Part shown: piece after piece, positions 29,459-39,397 of the stretch
Numbering within the stretch: position 1 is the stretch's first letter
How the letters are laid out: each line of letters opens with the position of its first letter
From: JAENVT01 sp963805445
Lineage (GTDB): Bacteria; Actinomycetota; Acidimicrobiia; Acidimicrobiales; Ilumatobacteraceae
Length of the DNA: 64,000 bases
Assembly (NCBI GenBank): GCA_963805445.1
Contig: CAWDUI010000026.1
Coordinates: forward strand, 1-64,000
Reading direction: 5' to 3'
Notes under the pieces: model-generated
Seen by the model: only the letters and a program-made list of their open reading frames with translations
Told to the model about the DNA's origin: nothing
Databases searched by the model: none
Program-made: the position numbers and the translations under genes

Positions 29459-30214
29459 TCAGGTGGTGACGAGGTCGGCGTAGATCATCCAACGGTGATT
29501 CGAGCCGTCACAGGTCTGCAGCAACAGGCGCGCTGCTCCGTTGGCGCCGTGGTCGGGCCGGATGATCGAGTCGAGCGTCGCCGCGCCCGTGGCATGGCCG
29601 GACGCGTCGACGACGCGGTCGTTGTTGATCTCGACGTAGATCCGGCCGACGACGCGATACGACGCGCTGACGGTGCCGTCGCTGACGGTGATGATGGCGC
29701 CATCGGCGAGATTGGGCACCGCCGCAAAGGCGCCACCGTGCGACACACGGTGCCCCGCGAGCCAGAGCAGACCAGGAGCACCGGGACCGTCGGCCAGTAC
29801 TTGCCGGATCGCCTCGTCACTGATCAAGGTGACCGCGCCGGAGTTCAGCATGGCCTGGCTGCCGGCGTACACCGGGCAGGTGTAGGAGATGTCGGGAATC
29901 GTGATCGTCAGTACCGGACCAACCAGATCTCCACGACACGTCGAACGGTTCACGGGCACGTCGACCGTCGCGGGCGGCGTGATCGGGGCTGGCGGATCGA
30001 CCGGGTCGAGACGGACTGCCGGCGACAGGGTTGCTCCCGAGAGCGGCCCGACAACGCTCGACGACTGGATCTCCAGGCGCCAAGTCGCGGCGACGGCCAC
30101 GTCTGACGACGACCAGATCGAGCTGACGGCCGTGGCTGCGAGAGCGGCGGCGATGGTGGCCACGACCAAACGCGACGCGGAACCCCCTCGGCGGGACGAG
30201 ACGAGAGCTGGCAT
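29459..30214 (-). CDS. Sortase (class E/F-like)
   Basis: A 251-residue protein with an N-terminal membrane anchor or signal (about 14-42). The catalytic triad is visible: His155 in WLAGHRVSHGGAF, Cys235 in LLLQTCDG and Arg241 in NHRWMIY. Sortases cut LPxTG-type signals and attach the protein to peptidoglycan or to another protein. The divergent neighbour, 446 bases away, is an LPRTG ice-binding protein, and a second LPRTG protein lies at 58.3-61.9 kb; both are plausible substrates. Three extra cysteines lie outside the active site (93, 113 and others). Class assignment is tentative. Confidence 0.85.
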   Translation of the reverse strand: MPALVSSRRGGSASRLVVATIAAALAATAVSSIWSSSDVAVAATWRLEIQSSSVVGPLSGATLSPAVRLDPVDPPAPITPPATVDVPVNRSTCRGDLVGPVLTITIPDISYTCPVYAGSQAMLNSGAVTLISDEAIRQVLADGPGAPGLLWLAGHRVSHGGAFAAVPNLADGAIITVSDGTVSASYRVVGRIYVEINNDRVVDASGHATGAATLDSIIRPDHGANGAARLLLQTCDGSNHRWMIYADLVTT

Positions 30215-30659
30215 GACGGGATGACCCTTTCCGGCACCGCACAGCGACAGGATGTCGCCGATTGCGGCCCCGAGGGGTGGGTTCGCTGTAGCTGCCCGCT
30301 GGACAAGCGACCATTTGAGTCCTGCGGATCAAGGCTTCCCTCTCGCCCATCACCGTAGGGGCCTCACGCCGAGCCGAGGTTCCACGACCGCCGAATAGGT
30401 CGAATGAACTACGAGAAATTGTTCAAGTTTCCCTCAAGTCCCGCCGATACCCGGCCGATAACTCTTGTGAGAGGCTCCACCAACTCAGCGTCGAGGTTTG
30501 ACGGGAGGACGGGAGTGCGGCCCCTCAGAGCAAGTCTGGAAACTCCTTGTTCTTCCCTGCACGGTCAAACCTGCGCAAGCAGGCGCACGATCACGGGCCT
30601 AATTCACACACGTGAGATGGCCGCCGGATCACCGATAGCGAGACTTCAGGAGCAGCATC
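30215..30659. promoter_or_regulatory. Divergent intergenic region, sortase / ice-binding protein
   Basis: A 445-base gap between two divergent genes. It should contain both promoters. It is less GC-rich around 30400-30450 (TCGAATGAACTACGAGAAATTG), as promoter DNA often is. No coding sequence is supported; the open frame over 30404-30660 lacks conserved features. A GGAGCA element precedes the ATG at 30660. Confidence 0.45.
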
Positions 30660-31685
30660 ATGATCCGACATGCCAATTCCCCCTCACGCGCGACTGCCTC
30701 GCGCCTGCGCACCCTGCGTCGGCTGGCGATACCGGCACTCGCCGCCAGCGCCGCCGTGCTGCTGGCCGTCGGCCAGCCGGCAAGCGCCGCGATCGTGCCG
30801 ACCATCGACCTGGCCACTGCAGCCAACTACTCCGTGATCGGCGGACAAACGGTCACCAACACAGGCCCGAGCGTCCTCGACAAGAGTGTCGGGCTGGCAC
30901 CTGGCAGCGCCGTGGTCGGGTTTCCGCCGGGCATCGTGAATGCGCCAGGGACGATCCAGGCGGCCAACCCCGTCGCCCTGCAGGCTGCAAGCGACCTCAC
31001 CACCGCCTATCTCGACGCGGCCGGACGGCCCGTCAACTTCACCCAGGCAAATCCCGACCTGGTCGGATTGACCCTCATCCCCGGTGTCTATGCGGCAACG
31101 GCCAAGGCGCCCCTGAGCCTGAGCGGAGCACTGGTGCTGGACGGGCAGAACGACCCCAACGCCGTCTTCATCTTCCAGACCGACTCGACGCTGATCACGG
31201 CCTCGGGGAGCATCATCACCCTCATCAACGGCGCCTCGGAGTGCAACGTCTTCTGGCAGGTCGGAAGCTCTGCCACATTGGGCAGCGGCTCGACGTTCGT
31301 CGGCAACATCATGGCGCTGACCTCCATTGCCGCCCAGTCCGGCGCCACCATTCAGGGACGAGCGATGGCTCGTAACGGCGAGGTGACGTTGGACAACAAC
31401 GTCTTCACCTCCGCCAACTGTGCATTGGCTCCCGGCGGCGCTCCGCCGGCGACCACGATCGCCCCTGCGGATACGACTCCGGTACCCGCAACCACGGCAC
31501 CGGTAGCCACGGCGCCAGCAACCACGATCCCGGCAGCCACCGTCACGACGTTCAACGTCACCGACATCACGTTGCCGAGGACCGGCGACAAAGGTGTCGG
31601 TTCGACCTCGGTGTTCGCCACGACGGCGCTCCTGGCCGGCGCAGCAGCGTTGCTCGTTGCCCGCCGCCGCCGCCCCGCAGCCTGA
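30660..31685 (+). CDS. DUF3494 ice-binding-type protein with LPRTG anchor
   Basis: A 341-residue secreted surface protein. After a long signal peptide (cleavage near 43, PASA-A) comes a DUF3494 beta-solenoid of about 215 residues: DLATAANYSVIGGQTVTNTG, LIPGVYAATAKAPLSLSGAL, DGQNDPNAVFIFQTDSTL and FWQVGSSATLGSGSTFVGNI are family hallmarks. A Thr/Pro/Ala-rich stalk (about 265-298) leads to LPRTG (305-309), a hydrophobic span and RRRR, the classical sorting signal. Proteins of this family bind ice or act as surface adhesins in cold-adapted microbes. The nearby sortase probably anchors it. Ice binding itself is inferred from the family. Confidence 0.9.
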   Translation: MIRHANSPSRATASRLRTLRRLAIPALAASAAVLLAVGQPASAAIVPTIDLATAANYSVIGGQTVTNTGPSVLDKSVGLAPGSAVVGFPPGIVNAPGTIQAANPVALQAASDLTTAYLDAAGRPVNFTQANPDLVGLTLIPGVYAATAKAPLSLSGALVLDGQNDPNAVFIFQTDSTLITASGSIITLINGASECNVFWQVGSSATLGSGSTFVGNIMALTSIAAQSGATIQGRAMARNGEVTLDNNVFTSANCALAPGGAPPATTIAPADTTPVPATTAPVATAPATTIPAATVTTFNVTDITLPRTGDKGVGSTSVFATTALLAGAAALLVARRRRPAA

Positions 31686-31700
31686 GTTCGTTTCAGTCCT

Positions 31701-31731
31701 GAGTGTGACCCCCGCGTCGGGGGTCACACTC
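31701..31731 (+). terminator. Strong hairpin after the ice-binding gene
   Basis: A perfect 13-bp stem, GAGTGTGACCCCC with GGGGGTCACACTC, and a 5-base loop (GCGTC), beginning 15 bases after the stop. There is no T-run, as is common in high-GC actinobacteria. Confidence 0.75.
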
Positions 31732-31793
31732 GCGTGACGACAGCTGTATCAAAATACGAGCGTTGACACTCTCATGCAGGGAGGATCCGCGAC

Positions 31794-34107
31794 GTGAGCA
31801 CCGAACCAGCCTGGCCAGACGACATTGCGATCACCGAGGCCGCACCACGTGGACTTGCCGCAGTCGTGCGATGGATGTGGATCCCCACCAAGCGCAGCGT
31901 TGGGTCGCCACAGCCCGGTCTCTTCCAACGCGCCAGGGCCGCCGGCGACCCGCCGCGTGTCGGGATCTGCTGCTCGGGCGGCGGGCTGCGGTCCGCGGCG
32001 TTCTCGTTCGGTGCGATGGACGAGCTCTGGCGAGCGGGCATCCTGCAAGAGGCCGACTACTTGGCCGGAGTGTCGGGCGGGTCGTACGCCGTGACCGCAG
32101 CGACCATCGTGCGATCGCAATCCGACCGACGTCGAGTGGACGAAAGATCAACCGGGGCCCTTTGGCCTGGGTTCGCCAGAGCTCGACTACCTCCGCAATC
32201 GAACCAACTACCTGGCGCCGGGGACCATGGGCCGCTGGAACATGTTCTTGCGGCTCCTGCTCGGGATCATGCTCAACCTTGCCGTCGTTCTCGGGATCCT
32301 CTACGTCATCGGTCGGCTCGGCGGGCGGTTGTACCGATCAATGCTCCCGCAACTGGGCACCTGCAATGGCCGGCAGTGCACCGGGACGCTGGCCTTCCAC
32401 AGCTGGAGCGCGGTGTTGATCGCGATCTTGCTCGGCGCCGGACTCCTGGCCGGGATCTTGGACCTGCTGTTCCGACCGGCAGCCGACTGGTGGTGGCGGA
32501 GGCTGGTCCGCTGGTGCGGCACCTTCGTGTTCCTGGCCATTGTCGCAGCAATCGTGCTGCGCCTCATCCCACAGCTCATCTGGTGGGCACGAACCAGCCG
32601 GTTCGGCCACTCTGGAAGCGACAGCGATGCTCAGCTGTCACGTGGCCTCGGCTCCGTGGCGACGGCGGCTGGTTCACTCGCCTTGTCGTTCGCCCATCTC
32701 GTGTTCCGCTCCGGCTCCGGCGGACGAGGCAGCGTGAAGCGTCTCGCCAAGGTGCCGACCAAGGTCAAGGCCGTCGTGCAGAAGTTCGCCATCGGCGTCG
32801 TGGTTCCGCTGTCGCTGTTCGTCTTCTTCCTCATCGCCATCGACTCGGGCACGCGCCGCTGGACGACGGCCGCCACGTGGTGGTGGATCGGTGTGCTCAT
32901 CGTGGTGCTGGTGGTCTTCGCCACGGCCAACCCCATCGCCTGGTCCGCGCAACCGTTCTACAAGCGGCGACTTCGTACGGTCTTCGCACTCTCGCGGGCG
33001 ACCGACGGCGAGTCCGTCACGGTCGGTCCGGTCCCGACCGATCAGGAGCCGATGCTCTCCGACCTGCGCCCGCCCGACTGGCCGGAGCTGCTGATCTGCG
33101 CAGCTGCAAACGTGTCGGACCTCGGGTACACACCGCCGGGCATGAACGTGACCAGTTTCGTGTTCTCCCCCACCCGCGTCGGCGGACCGCTGGTCGGCTC
33201 GATCCCGACGTGCGACTACGAGCAACGACTGACACGCATTCGCTACTTCCAACGCGTGTGGAACATGGTCAACAAGAAGGCGCCGTCGACGGGTCGGCTC
33301 CGCGACGTCAGCCCGCTGTCGGCAGTCTCGATCTCGGGCGCGGCCGTGTCGCCTTCGATGGGGCGAATGTCGAAGCCGGCGTACCGGATGCTGCTGGCGA
33401 TGTTGAACCTCCGCCTCGGCGTCTGGACCGCCAACCCCCGGCTGGTCAGCGAGCTGAACGCGGTCGGTGACGATGCTCCGACCTACAAACCCCTCGTTCG
33501 CCCCACGTATCTGCTGCGCGAACTCTTCGGTCAGAACAACTTGCGGCGCAAGTTCTTGTACGTGTCCGACGGCGGGCACTACGAGAACCTCGGGCTCGTC
33601 GAACTGCTGCGCAGGGGATGCACGACGGTGTACGTGATCGATGCCTCCGGCGACACGCCCGGCAGCATCCGAACGCTGGGACAAGCGGTCGCTCTCGCAC
33701 GCAGCGAGCTCGGCATCGAGTTCGACGACATCGATCCGTCGACGTTCGTGATCAAGGACGCTGCCGAACCCGGGATCGTCGTCGGCGACCACGCCATCTT
33801 CCACTATCGCTTCCCCGCGGGGGGCGGTGACGGCACGCTGGTCTACATCAAGAAGGCACTGATGAAGGACAAGGCGACGCCCGCGGACCTGATCTCCTAT
33901 CAGGAGGCGCGACCGCTCTTCCCATACGACTCCACCGCCGACCAGTTCTACGACGTCGAGCAGTTCGAGGCATACCGCGCACTCGGCGCATCGGTGACCA
34001 GACGGGCCCTTGCCGAGCCGCGCTCGACGCCGAGGATCGCGAGACGCCACGATCGACCGCGTCGCCCGCGAACAGGTATGTTCGCCAACATGGGATGCGT
34101 CCAGTGA
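31794..34107 (+). CDS. Patatin-like phospholipase with membrane insert (one frame change)
   Basis: About 771 residues. The N-terminal part has the oxyanion loop CSGGGLRSAAFSFG (60-73) and nucleophile elbow GVSGGSY with Ser94. The frame changes near 32117 (after the TIVRSQ stretch). The protein then continues with about six membrane spans, the first LRLLLGIMLNLAVVLGILYV and the last WWIGVLIVVLVVFATANPIA. The catalytic Asp is in YVSDGGHYENLGLVELL (about residue 593), roughly 500 residues after the serine. Such proteins are expected to be integral membrane lipid hydrolases. Start is GTG 31794. The C-terminus overlaps the following PhyH gene. Confidence 0.8.
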
Positions 34108-35297
34108 CCGACACACAGGCCCGACCCAGCCGCCTCGGGTGGCACTCTTGCGTCCCCCCGAATGGATACGCCAACCGCGCTGTCGCGCAGACGACGAACA
34201 GCAACCCATTGGGTCTCGACACGCCGCCCGCCGACGACATCGAGACGACACCGGAGCACTACAACCTGATCGGCGGCGACCCGGCGTGCGCGGGATGGAC
34301 CCGGGCGTACGACGATCCCGACGTGGTGCAGCTGCGAGAGAAGTTGCGTCTGCACAACGGGATCAAGGGCCTCGAAGTACTCGACCCGACTGACGTCGAG
34401 CGGGCTGCCCAGCTGTTTCACCGAGATGGCTTCGTCGTGGTGCGCGACCTGCTCGGCCCCGAACAACTGGCTCGCCTGCGCCGGGCCACCGAGCGCGCCC
34501 TCGACGAGATGCTGGCCGCCGACCCGACGTGCGCAGCGGGAGGTGGCGCGGGCGGCCTGCCGCACCGCTTCTCGTTCGGCAGCAGTTCCGGCTCGCGTCA
34601 CATGCTGCACGTCGACGAATGGGCCGAGCTGGTCGACATGCCCACGACGACGCCGATCCTGCAGGCGATCTTCGGCTCACCCAACTACATCCTGATCGGG
34701 GCGGGCGGCGACGTGGCGATGCCGGGCGCTATCGAGTATCAGGGGCTGCACTCCGACAACGTGTGGACCGAGCCACACGACCCCACCGGCCGGATCTCGA
34801 CGCGCGAGCTGCCTGTCCCGGCAGTGACCATCAACTTCCCGATGGTCGATCTCACGACCGAGAACGGTCCCACCAGGCAGATCCCGGGATCGCAGAACTC
34901 GCGCAGCCCGATCCCGAACCTCGCCAACGAGCCGGAGTGGATGAAGCTCAGCACCGTCTGCCCCGCACCCGCCGGGTCGGGCATCTTCCGAGACCTGCGG
35001 GCCTGGCACGGCGGCACACCGAATCTGTCGCATGAAGTGCGGGCCGCACCCAACGTCGAGTACTTCGCACCGTGGTTCCGCAGCGAAGCGGTGATTCGCT
35101 CGATGCCGTACGACCAGTGGAAGAAGCTGTCCCCGCATGGGCAGCGCATCTCGCGATACGTGATGTGCGGCCCGGGCGAAAAGGTGATCGGGGCCGGGTT
35201 CATCCACCCGCGGGCCAAAGCCCGCGAGGCGTTCAAGCAAGCACAGCTCGACGAGCTCGGCCCGGAGGCCGCCGAAGAGTACCTGCGACGCCTGTAG
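34095..35297 (+). CDS. Phytanoyl-CoA dioxygenase (PhyH) family protein
   Basis: A 400-residue Fe(II)/2-oxoglutarate-dependent oxygenase. The iron-binding HxD is in YQGLHSDNVWTEP, and the second His, with an Arg later, is in LRAWHGGTPNLSHEVR. FHRDGFVVVRDLLGPEQLARL near residue 115 is the usual N-terminal PhyH strand. The ATG at 34095 overlaps the patatin gene by 13 bases; later in-frame starts are possible because the first 30 residues look unconserved. Substrate unknown. PhyH enzymes hydroxylate phytanoyl-CoA, ectoine, mitomycins and many other compounds. A second PhyH gene follows 86 bases later. Confidence 0.8.
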   Translation: MRPVTDTQARPSRLGWHSCVPPNGYANRAVAQTTNSNPLGLDTPPADDIETTPEHYNLIGGDPACAGWTRAYDDPDVVQLREKLRLHNGIKGLEVLDPTDVERAAQLFHRDGFVVVRDLLGPEQLARLRRATERALDEMLAADPTCAAGGGAGGLPHRFSFGSSSGSRHMLHVDEWAELVDMPTTTPILQAIFGSPNYILIGAGGDVAMPGAIEYQGLHSDNVWTEPHDPTGRISTRELPVPAVTINFPMVDLTTENGPTRQIPGSQNSRSPIPNLANEPEWMKLSTVCPAPAGSGIFRDLRAWHGGTPNLSHEVRAAPNVEYFAPWFRSEAVIRSMPYDQWKKLSPHGQRISRYVMCGPGEKVIGAGFIHPRAKAREAFKQAQLDELGPEAAEEYLRRL

Positions 35298-35383
35298 AGC
35301 GCTCGATCGCTTGCGAACGGCCTGTGGCATGCTTCAGTACGCGACACCCTCCACACCACACCACACCCTTGCGAGGTGACGAC

Positions 35384-36320
35384 GTGCTGACCGAACCAGA
35401 GATCGATGCCGGCGAAGCCCTGGAGCGCTTGAACACCGACGGCCATGTCGTGATCGAGAACATGATTGCCAAGGACACCGTCGCCGATCTGCGCGACCGG
35501 GTCGAGCGGATCCTCGCCTACGAACGCGAGCACCCGGTCGATCCGGGCAACAGCACGATCTCGATCGACCAGGTCGGTGACGTCGACTTCGAGTACTGGC
35601 GCAGCGGAGACGACGAGATCGCCCGCATGAAGAACCGCATCCGGCAACGTCAGGCTCAGGAGTTCGATACGCCGTGGCCGGTGCGCGCCGACGAGGTGTG
35701 CATCAGCTTCATCCACATCCCGTCTCTGTTCGACGACGGGCGGTCGCAGCGGATCTTCAACCTCATCAACAAGGACGTGGCCTTCGCTCCGTTGGTCGAG
35801 CACCCAACGGTGTTGGCCATGATGGACGAGGCTCTCGGACGCGATGCCATCGTGCTCGACATGAGCGTGAACCACGTCGGCCCACACACCAACAGCGCCG
35901 GTTGGCACGTCGACTCGCCGCTGACGCAGATCGCCGAACCGTTGCCCAACTTCACGCTCGGCATCCAGACGGCGTGGATGCTCGACGACTTCACGCTCGA
36001 CAATGGTGCGACGCACGTCGTCACCGGCAGCAACCACACGCAACTCAAGCCACCATCGGGACGAGCGGCTCTGGAGAACGAGACCGTGCTGGAAGGCCCG
36101 GCCGGCTCGATCGCCATGTGGTTGTCGCAGACCTGGCACCGTCACGGCGCCAACGTGACCGACGGCGTCAGGAACGGCGTGATCATCCAGTACGGCCGCT
36201 CATGGGTCAAACCGTTCGTCGATCTGCGAACTCCGATGGACTGCAGCGCAAGCCGCGGCGTTCTCGCCGCGGCTGCGCTACATGCTCGGGTGCAACGCAA
36301 GCGCTCCGGTCAGAGGTTGA
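35384..36320 (+). CDS. Second PhyH family dioxygenase (frame change near the end)
   Basis: About 312 residues, starting at GTG 35384 (LTEPEIDAGEALERLNTDGH). The iron site HxD is in SAGWHVDSPLTQ, the distal His in LSQTWHRHGANVT, and the 2-oxoglutarate Arg probably in the following strand (YGRSWVKPFVDLR). Reading on in the same frame gives a nonconserved Arg-rich tail to 36418. A one-base shift near 36240 gives FSPRLRYMLGCN and a stop at 36318-36320, the ending I expect for the family. Low similarity to the first PhyH gene suggests a different substrate. Confidence 0.75.
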
Positions 36321-36377
36321 CCGAACCTGAAATCTGGGCGCGGAATATCGCGCTCCCTCGACGTGCTTGCAGAATCA

Positions 36378-36400
36378 CACCTCACGCCGGAGCGGAGGTG
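36378..36400. terminator. Hairpin between convergent PhyH and cold-shock genes
   Basis: CACCTCACGC and GCGGAGGTG form an interrupted stem around CGGA. The position between two convergent genes suits a bidirectional terminator. Confidence 0.45.
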
Positions 36401-36410
36401 CAGGGCCTGA

Positions 36411-36611
36411 CTAGATGAGGCGGACCTTCTGGGCTTCTTCGCCCTTCTTGCCAGGTGCGACTTCGAACTCAACGGTGTCGCCCTCGTTGAGCGACTTGTA
36501 GCCACTGCCTTCGATATTGGAGAAGTGGACGAACACGTCGCTGCCACCCTCTCGCGAGATGAAGCCGAAACCCTTCTCGGCATTGAAAAACTTTACGGTG
36601 CCTGTGGCCAT
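36411..36611 (-). CDS. Cold-shock protein (CspA family)
   Basis: A 66-residue single OB-fold protein. RNP1 is KGFGFI and RNP2 is VFVHF, with the usual start MATGTVKFFNAEKGFGFI. It binds single-stranded RNA and DNA, acting as an RNA chaperone or antiterminator. Length and sequence are standard for actinobacterial CspA. A long upstream gap (36612-36913) can hold the extended leader typical of csp genes. Confidence 0.95.
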   Translation of the reverse strand: MATGTVKFFNAEKGFGFISREGGSDVFVHFSNIEGSGYKSLNEGDTVEFEVAPGKKGEEAQKVRLI

Positions 36612-36913
36612 TGCCTATTCCTTCAACAAGATGAGCCGCCGTCGACGGCTGCCACGACGTTATCTGCTCGCGGCCCGCTTCCTCCGACTGGGCGGACTCG
36701 GGTGACTGATCCCGGTCGAGATGTTCGCGTCGTGCAACCGACAATTTTTGACCACGACAGGGTCGCCGCACGAAGTTGATGGCTGGCGTTAGGATTGCCT
36801 CACTGTTGGGCATTCCTCTGGAGCAATAGCTCAATGACCGGCAACGTCTTGCCGATACAAGTTTGTGACCTCGCCGGAGGCTGCACCCTGTGATGCGATC
36901 CTGGAGAGGGCTC
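36612..36913. promoter_or_regulatory. Divergent region, cold-shock gene / WS-DGAT gene
   Basis: A 302-base gap with no supported gene. Contains the promoter and leader of the cold-shock gene on the minus strand and the promoter of the acyltransferase on the plus strand. GGAGAGG lies just before the ATG at 36914 and favours that start over the one at 36890. Confidence 0.45.
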
Positions 36914-38287
36914 ATGAGCAGAATCACCTACGACGAGACCATGAGCAGCAGCGATGCGCTGATCTGGCACATCGAACAGGATCCTCAGTTGCGTTCCACG
37001 GTGATGAGTGTGTGGTTCCTGCAACGCCCTCCCTCAGCGGAACGAATGCACGCCACCGTGGAGCGGATGGTCAGCCAGCTACCACGATTGCGGCAGCGGG
37101 TCCTCGACGACCGGCCGCGACCGCGATGGGTTGCGGCGGATCGGTTCGACGCTGACGCCCACTACCGGTACGAGGATCTCGGCGGCGAAGCCGACCGCGA
37201 CGACGTGATGGCCTGGGCCGAGGCCTGGGTTCGCGAACCGTTCGACCGGTCCCGACCGCTGTGGCAGCTGGGCATCTTCTCCGGACTGGCGGACGGTCGC
37301 GGCGCGCTGGTCTTGAAGCTGCATCACGCAATTGCCGACGGCGTCGGGCTGATGCTGATGCTCGCCGCGCTCGCCGACCTCGAGCCCAACCCCCGACACC
37401 GGCTCGCGCTCGCCGATGTGGTCACGGTTCCGGCACCGATCAGGCGGGCGCCGCGGCAAGCAAGCAACCTCGTGCTCCACCCGATCTCGACGATCCGGAA
37501 CGCCGTCCGCAGCGCCGTGTCCATCGCCAAGCTGGTGATGCCGAACCGCAAGCCGATGAGCACGTTGATGACGGCTCGATCGACCGAGCTGTGCCTCGAC
37601 ACGAAAGCGCTGCCGCTCGACACCCTGCGATGCGCCGGCAAGCAGGCCGGCGGAAGCCTCAACGATGCGTTCATCGGTCTCGTGCTCGACACACTCGACC
37701 GCTACCACGAACGGAGCGGAGTGTCCTGCGAGCAGGTGCGCATCCACATGCCGATCAACATCCGCGACGCAGCCACCGCGGATCGCGCCGGCAACCAGTT
37801 CGTACCGGCCCGGATCGTGATGAAGGTCGGCAACGACACCACCGAGGGCCGCCTGCGGCGTGTCAGCAAGCATCTCGCCGCAGTACGCCAGGAGCCGGCA
37901 TTGGGCTGGGTCAACTCGGTATCGGCAGCAATCCAGCGCCTCGGCGTGCCGATCTCACGGCGCGTCATCGGCGGGATGATGAAGGGTGTCGACGTCCTGG
38001 CGTCGAACGTCGCCGGCCCGCCCTGCCCGTTGTATCTGGCCGGCGAGCATGTCGAGGAGTTCTACGCCTTCGGCCCACCGGCCGGAGCCGCCCTCAACAT
38101 CACCTTGTTCAGCTACGACAACACGGTCCATCTCGGTGTCACCACCGTCGCTGCGGCGGTCGACTCACGGCAACTGTTCATGCTCTGTCTCGACGAGGCG
38201 ATCGTCGAGATGGGCGCCTTGGCGTCGACCTGGGCGCCGGCAGCGACGCATGGCGACCTGCCCGTGCTGCTCGGGTTGGCCAGCTGA
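36914..38287 (+). CDS. Wax ester synthase / diacylglycerol acyltransferase (WS/DGAT)
   Basis: A 457-residue acyltransferase that transfers fatty acyl from acyl-CoA to diacylglycerol or fatty alcohol, making storage lipid at the membrane. The catalytic motif HHAIADG is at 137-143. Other family blocks are PLWQLGIFSGL, NDAFIGLVLDTLDRY (near 250), MPINIRDAATADRAGNQFVP and VLASNVAGPPCPLYLAG. Length and layout match the family. It fits an organism that stores triacylglycerol or wax ester, with acyl-CoA dehydrogenase and enoyl-CoA hydratase genes elsewhere in the window. Confidence 0.92.
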   Translation: MSRITYDETMSSSDALIWHIEQDPQLRSTVMSVWFLQRPPSAERMHATVERMVSQLPRLRQRVLDDRPRPRWVAADRFDADAHYRYEDLGGEADRDDVMAWAEAWVREPFDRSRPLWQLGIFSGLADGRGALVLKLHHAIADGVGLMLMLAALADLEPNPRHRLALADVVTVPAPIRRAPRQASNLVLHPISTIRNAVRSAVSIAKLVMPNRKPMSTLMTARSTELCLDTKALPLDTLRCAGKQAGGSLNDAFIGLVLDTLDRYHERSGVSCEQVRIHMPINIRDAATADRAGNQFVPARIVMKVGNDTTEGRLRRVSKHLAAVRQEPALGWVNSVSAAIQRLGVPISRRVIGGMMKGVDVLASNVAGPPCPLYLAGEHVEEFYAFGPPAGAALNITLFSYDNTVHLGVTTVAAAVDSRQLFMLCLDEAIVEMGALASTWAPAATHGDLPVLLGLAS

Positions 38288-38357
38288 CGCGAGCCGACCA
38301 CGACAACTGGTCAAATTCACACGACGGGCATCATGAGCGTTGCATATCGTCTGGCTC

Positions 38358-38998
38358 GTGCCATCGCTCTCGACCCTTCCCGTGTTCGTCGCCGCGTCCA
38401 TCGCCCTGCTGGTGATCCCTGGCCCAGCCGTGCTTTTCATCGTCGCCCGCAGCGGGGCCCAGGGCCGGCGTGCCGGGTTCGTGTCGGTGCTCGGCGTCCA
38501 CACCGCGTCGATGGTTCACGTGTTGGCCGCGGTTGCGGGGCTCTCGGCTGTCGTGGTCGCTTCGTCGATCGCATTCACCGTCGTGAGGGTCGTCGGCGGG
38601 GTCTACCTGATCATGCTCGGTGTGCGCTCGCTTCGCGCCGCCCGCACGCGGCACGACGTGGCGTTGCCGACCGCTCGGCCAGCGAAGCGGCTGTTCGCCG
38701 AAGCATTCGTCGTCAACCTGCTCAACCCGAAGGTCGCGCTGTTCTTCCTCGCCTTCCTCCCCCAGTTCGTCCAGCCGGGAACGGAGCGATCTGGTCGCAA
38801 ACGCTTGCCCTCGGCGTGGTCTACATCCTGCTGGGACTGTGCTCCGACAGCGCCTACGTGCTGGTCGGGGCACATTTGGGGGCTCGACTCAGTGGTCGCG
38901 CCACGCGGCTGCGGGCCGGCCGCTACGCAGAAGGCAGCATCCTCGTCGGCCTCGGCGTGCTGACGCTAGCCCTGCCCCATCGCAAGACGACCAAGTAG
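38358..38998 (+). CDS. LysE/RhtB family exporter (one frame change)
   Basis: About 213 residues with six membrane spans. The N-terminal signature ALLVIPGPAVLFIVARSGAQG and the central EAFVVNLLNPKVALFFLAFL are typical of the RhtB branch, which exports amino acids and related metabolites. The frame shifts near 38790 (PQFVQPG then GAIWSQTLALGVVYILLGLC), a conserved stretch, so an error is likely. GTG 38358 gives a family-like start; TTG 38340 is an alternative. Confidence 0.85.
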
Positions 38999-39017
38999 CG
39001 CCGCCCAGCGCTTGTTC

Positions 39018-39317
39018 TCACGGATGTGACGGGCTGGAACGCATCGACGGGATCTCGAAACCGATCTCGTCGACGTAACACCACAGCCAATCCTCGCCAG
39101 GCTCGAAGCTCTGGATGATCGGGTGGCCCACCTCGTGAAAGTGGGCGGTGGCGTGCTTCATCGGCGAATTGTCGCAACACCCGACGTGGCCGCATGACGT
39201 GCATCGTCGAAGGTGCAACCAGCGAGTCCCGATCCGCAAGCAATCCTCACAACCGTCGGACGACGGTGCGACGCCGGCCACGATCGTGTCGAGGTGTGAA
39301 CACTCCGGACTGGTCAT
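39018..39317 (-). CDS. UBP-type zinc finger protein
   Basis: A 99-residue protein made almost entirely of a ZnF-UBP domain. The ligands are visible in ECSHLD, GCEDCLRIGTRWLHLRRC, CGHVGCCD and KHATAHFHEVGHPII. In eukaryotes this fold binds the ubiquitin C-terminus. Free-standing bacterial versions are common in actinobacteria and of unknown role. ATG 39317 places the first Cys at residue 6. The divergent GNAT gene starts 80 bases away. Confidence 0.88.
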   Translation of the reverse strand: MTSPECSHLDTIVAGVAPSSDGCEDCLRIGTRWLHLRRCTSCGHVGCCDNSPMKHATAHFHEVGHPIIQSFEPGEDWLWCYVDEIGFEIPSMRSSPSHP

Positions 39318-39397
39318 GTCGTTCGATCGTACCAACCGACTCGACGACGCCAAATTCTGTGCAGCCTCGCTCCCGACATGGGTTACCGTCGCCCGAC

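Noticed and set aside
30404..31375. 323-residue frame overlapping the ice-binding gene
   Set aside because: It runs out of frame through a gene with a clear signal peptide, DUF3494 domain and LPRTG signal; its product is Arg/Pro-rich shadow sequence.
32674..34251. 525-residue minus-strand frame opposite the patatin gene
   Set aside because: The composition is Arg/Val/Asp/His shadow-like, while the plus strand has the DGG motif and membrane spans.
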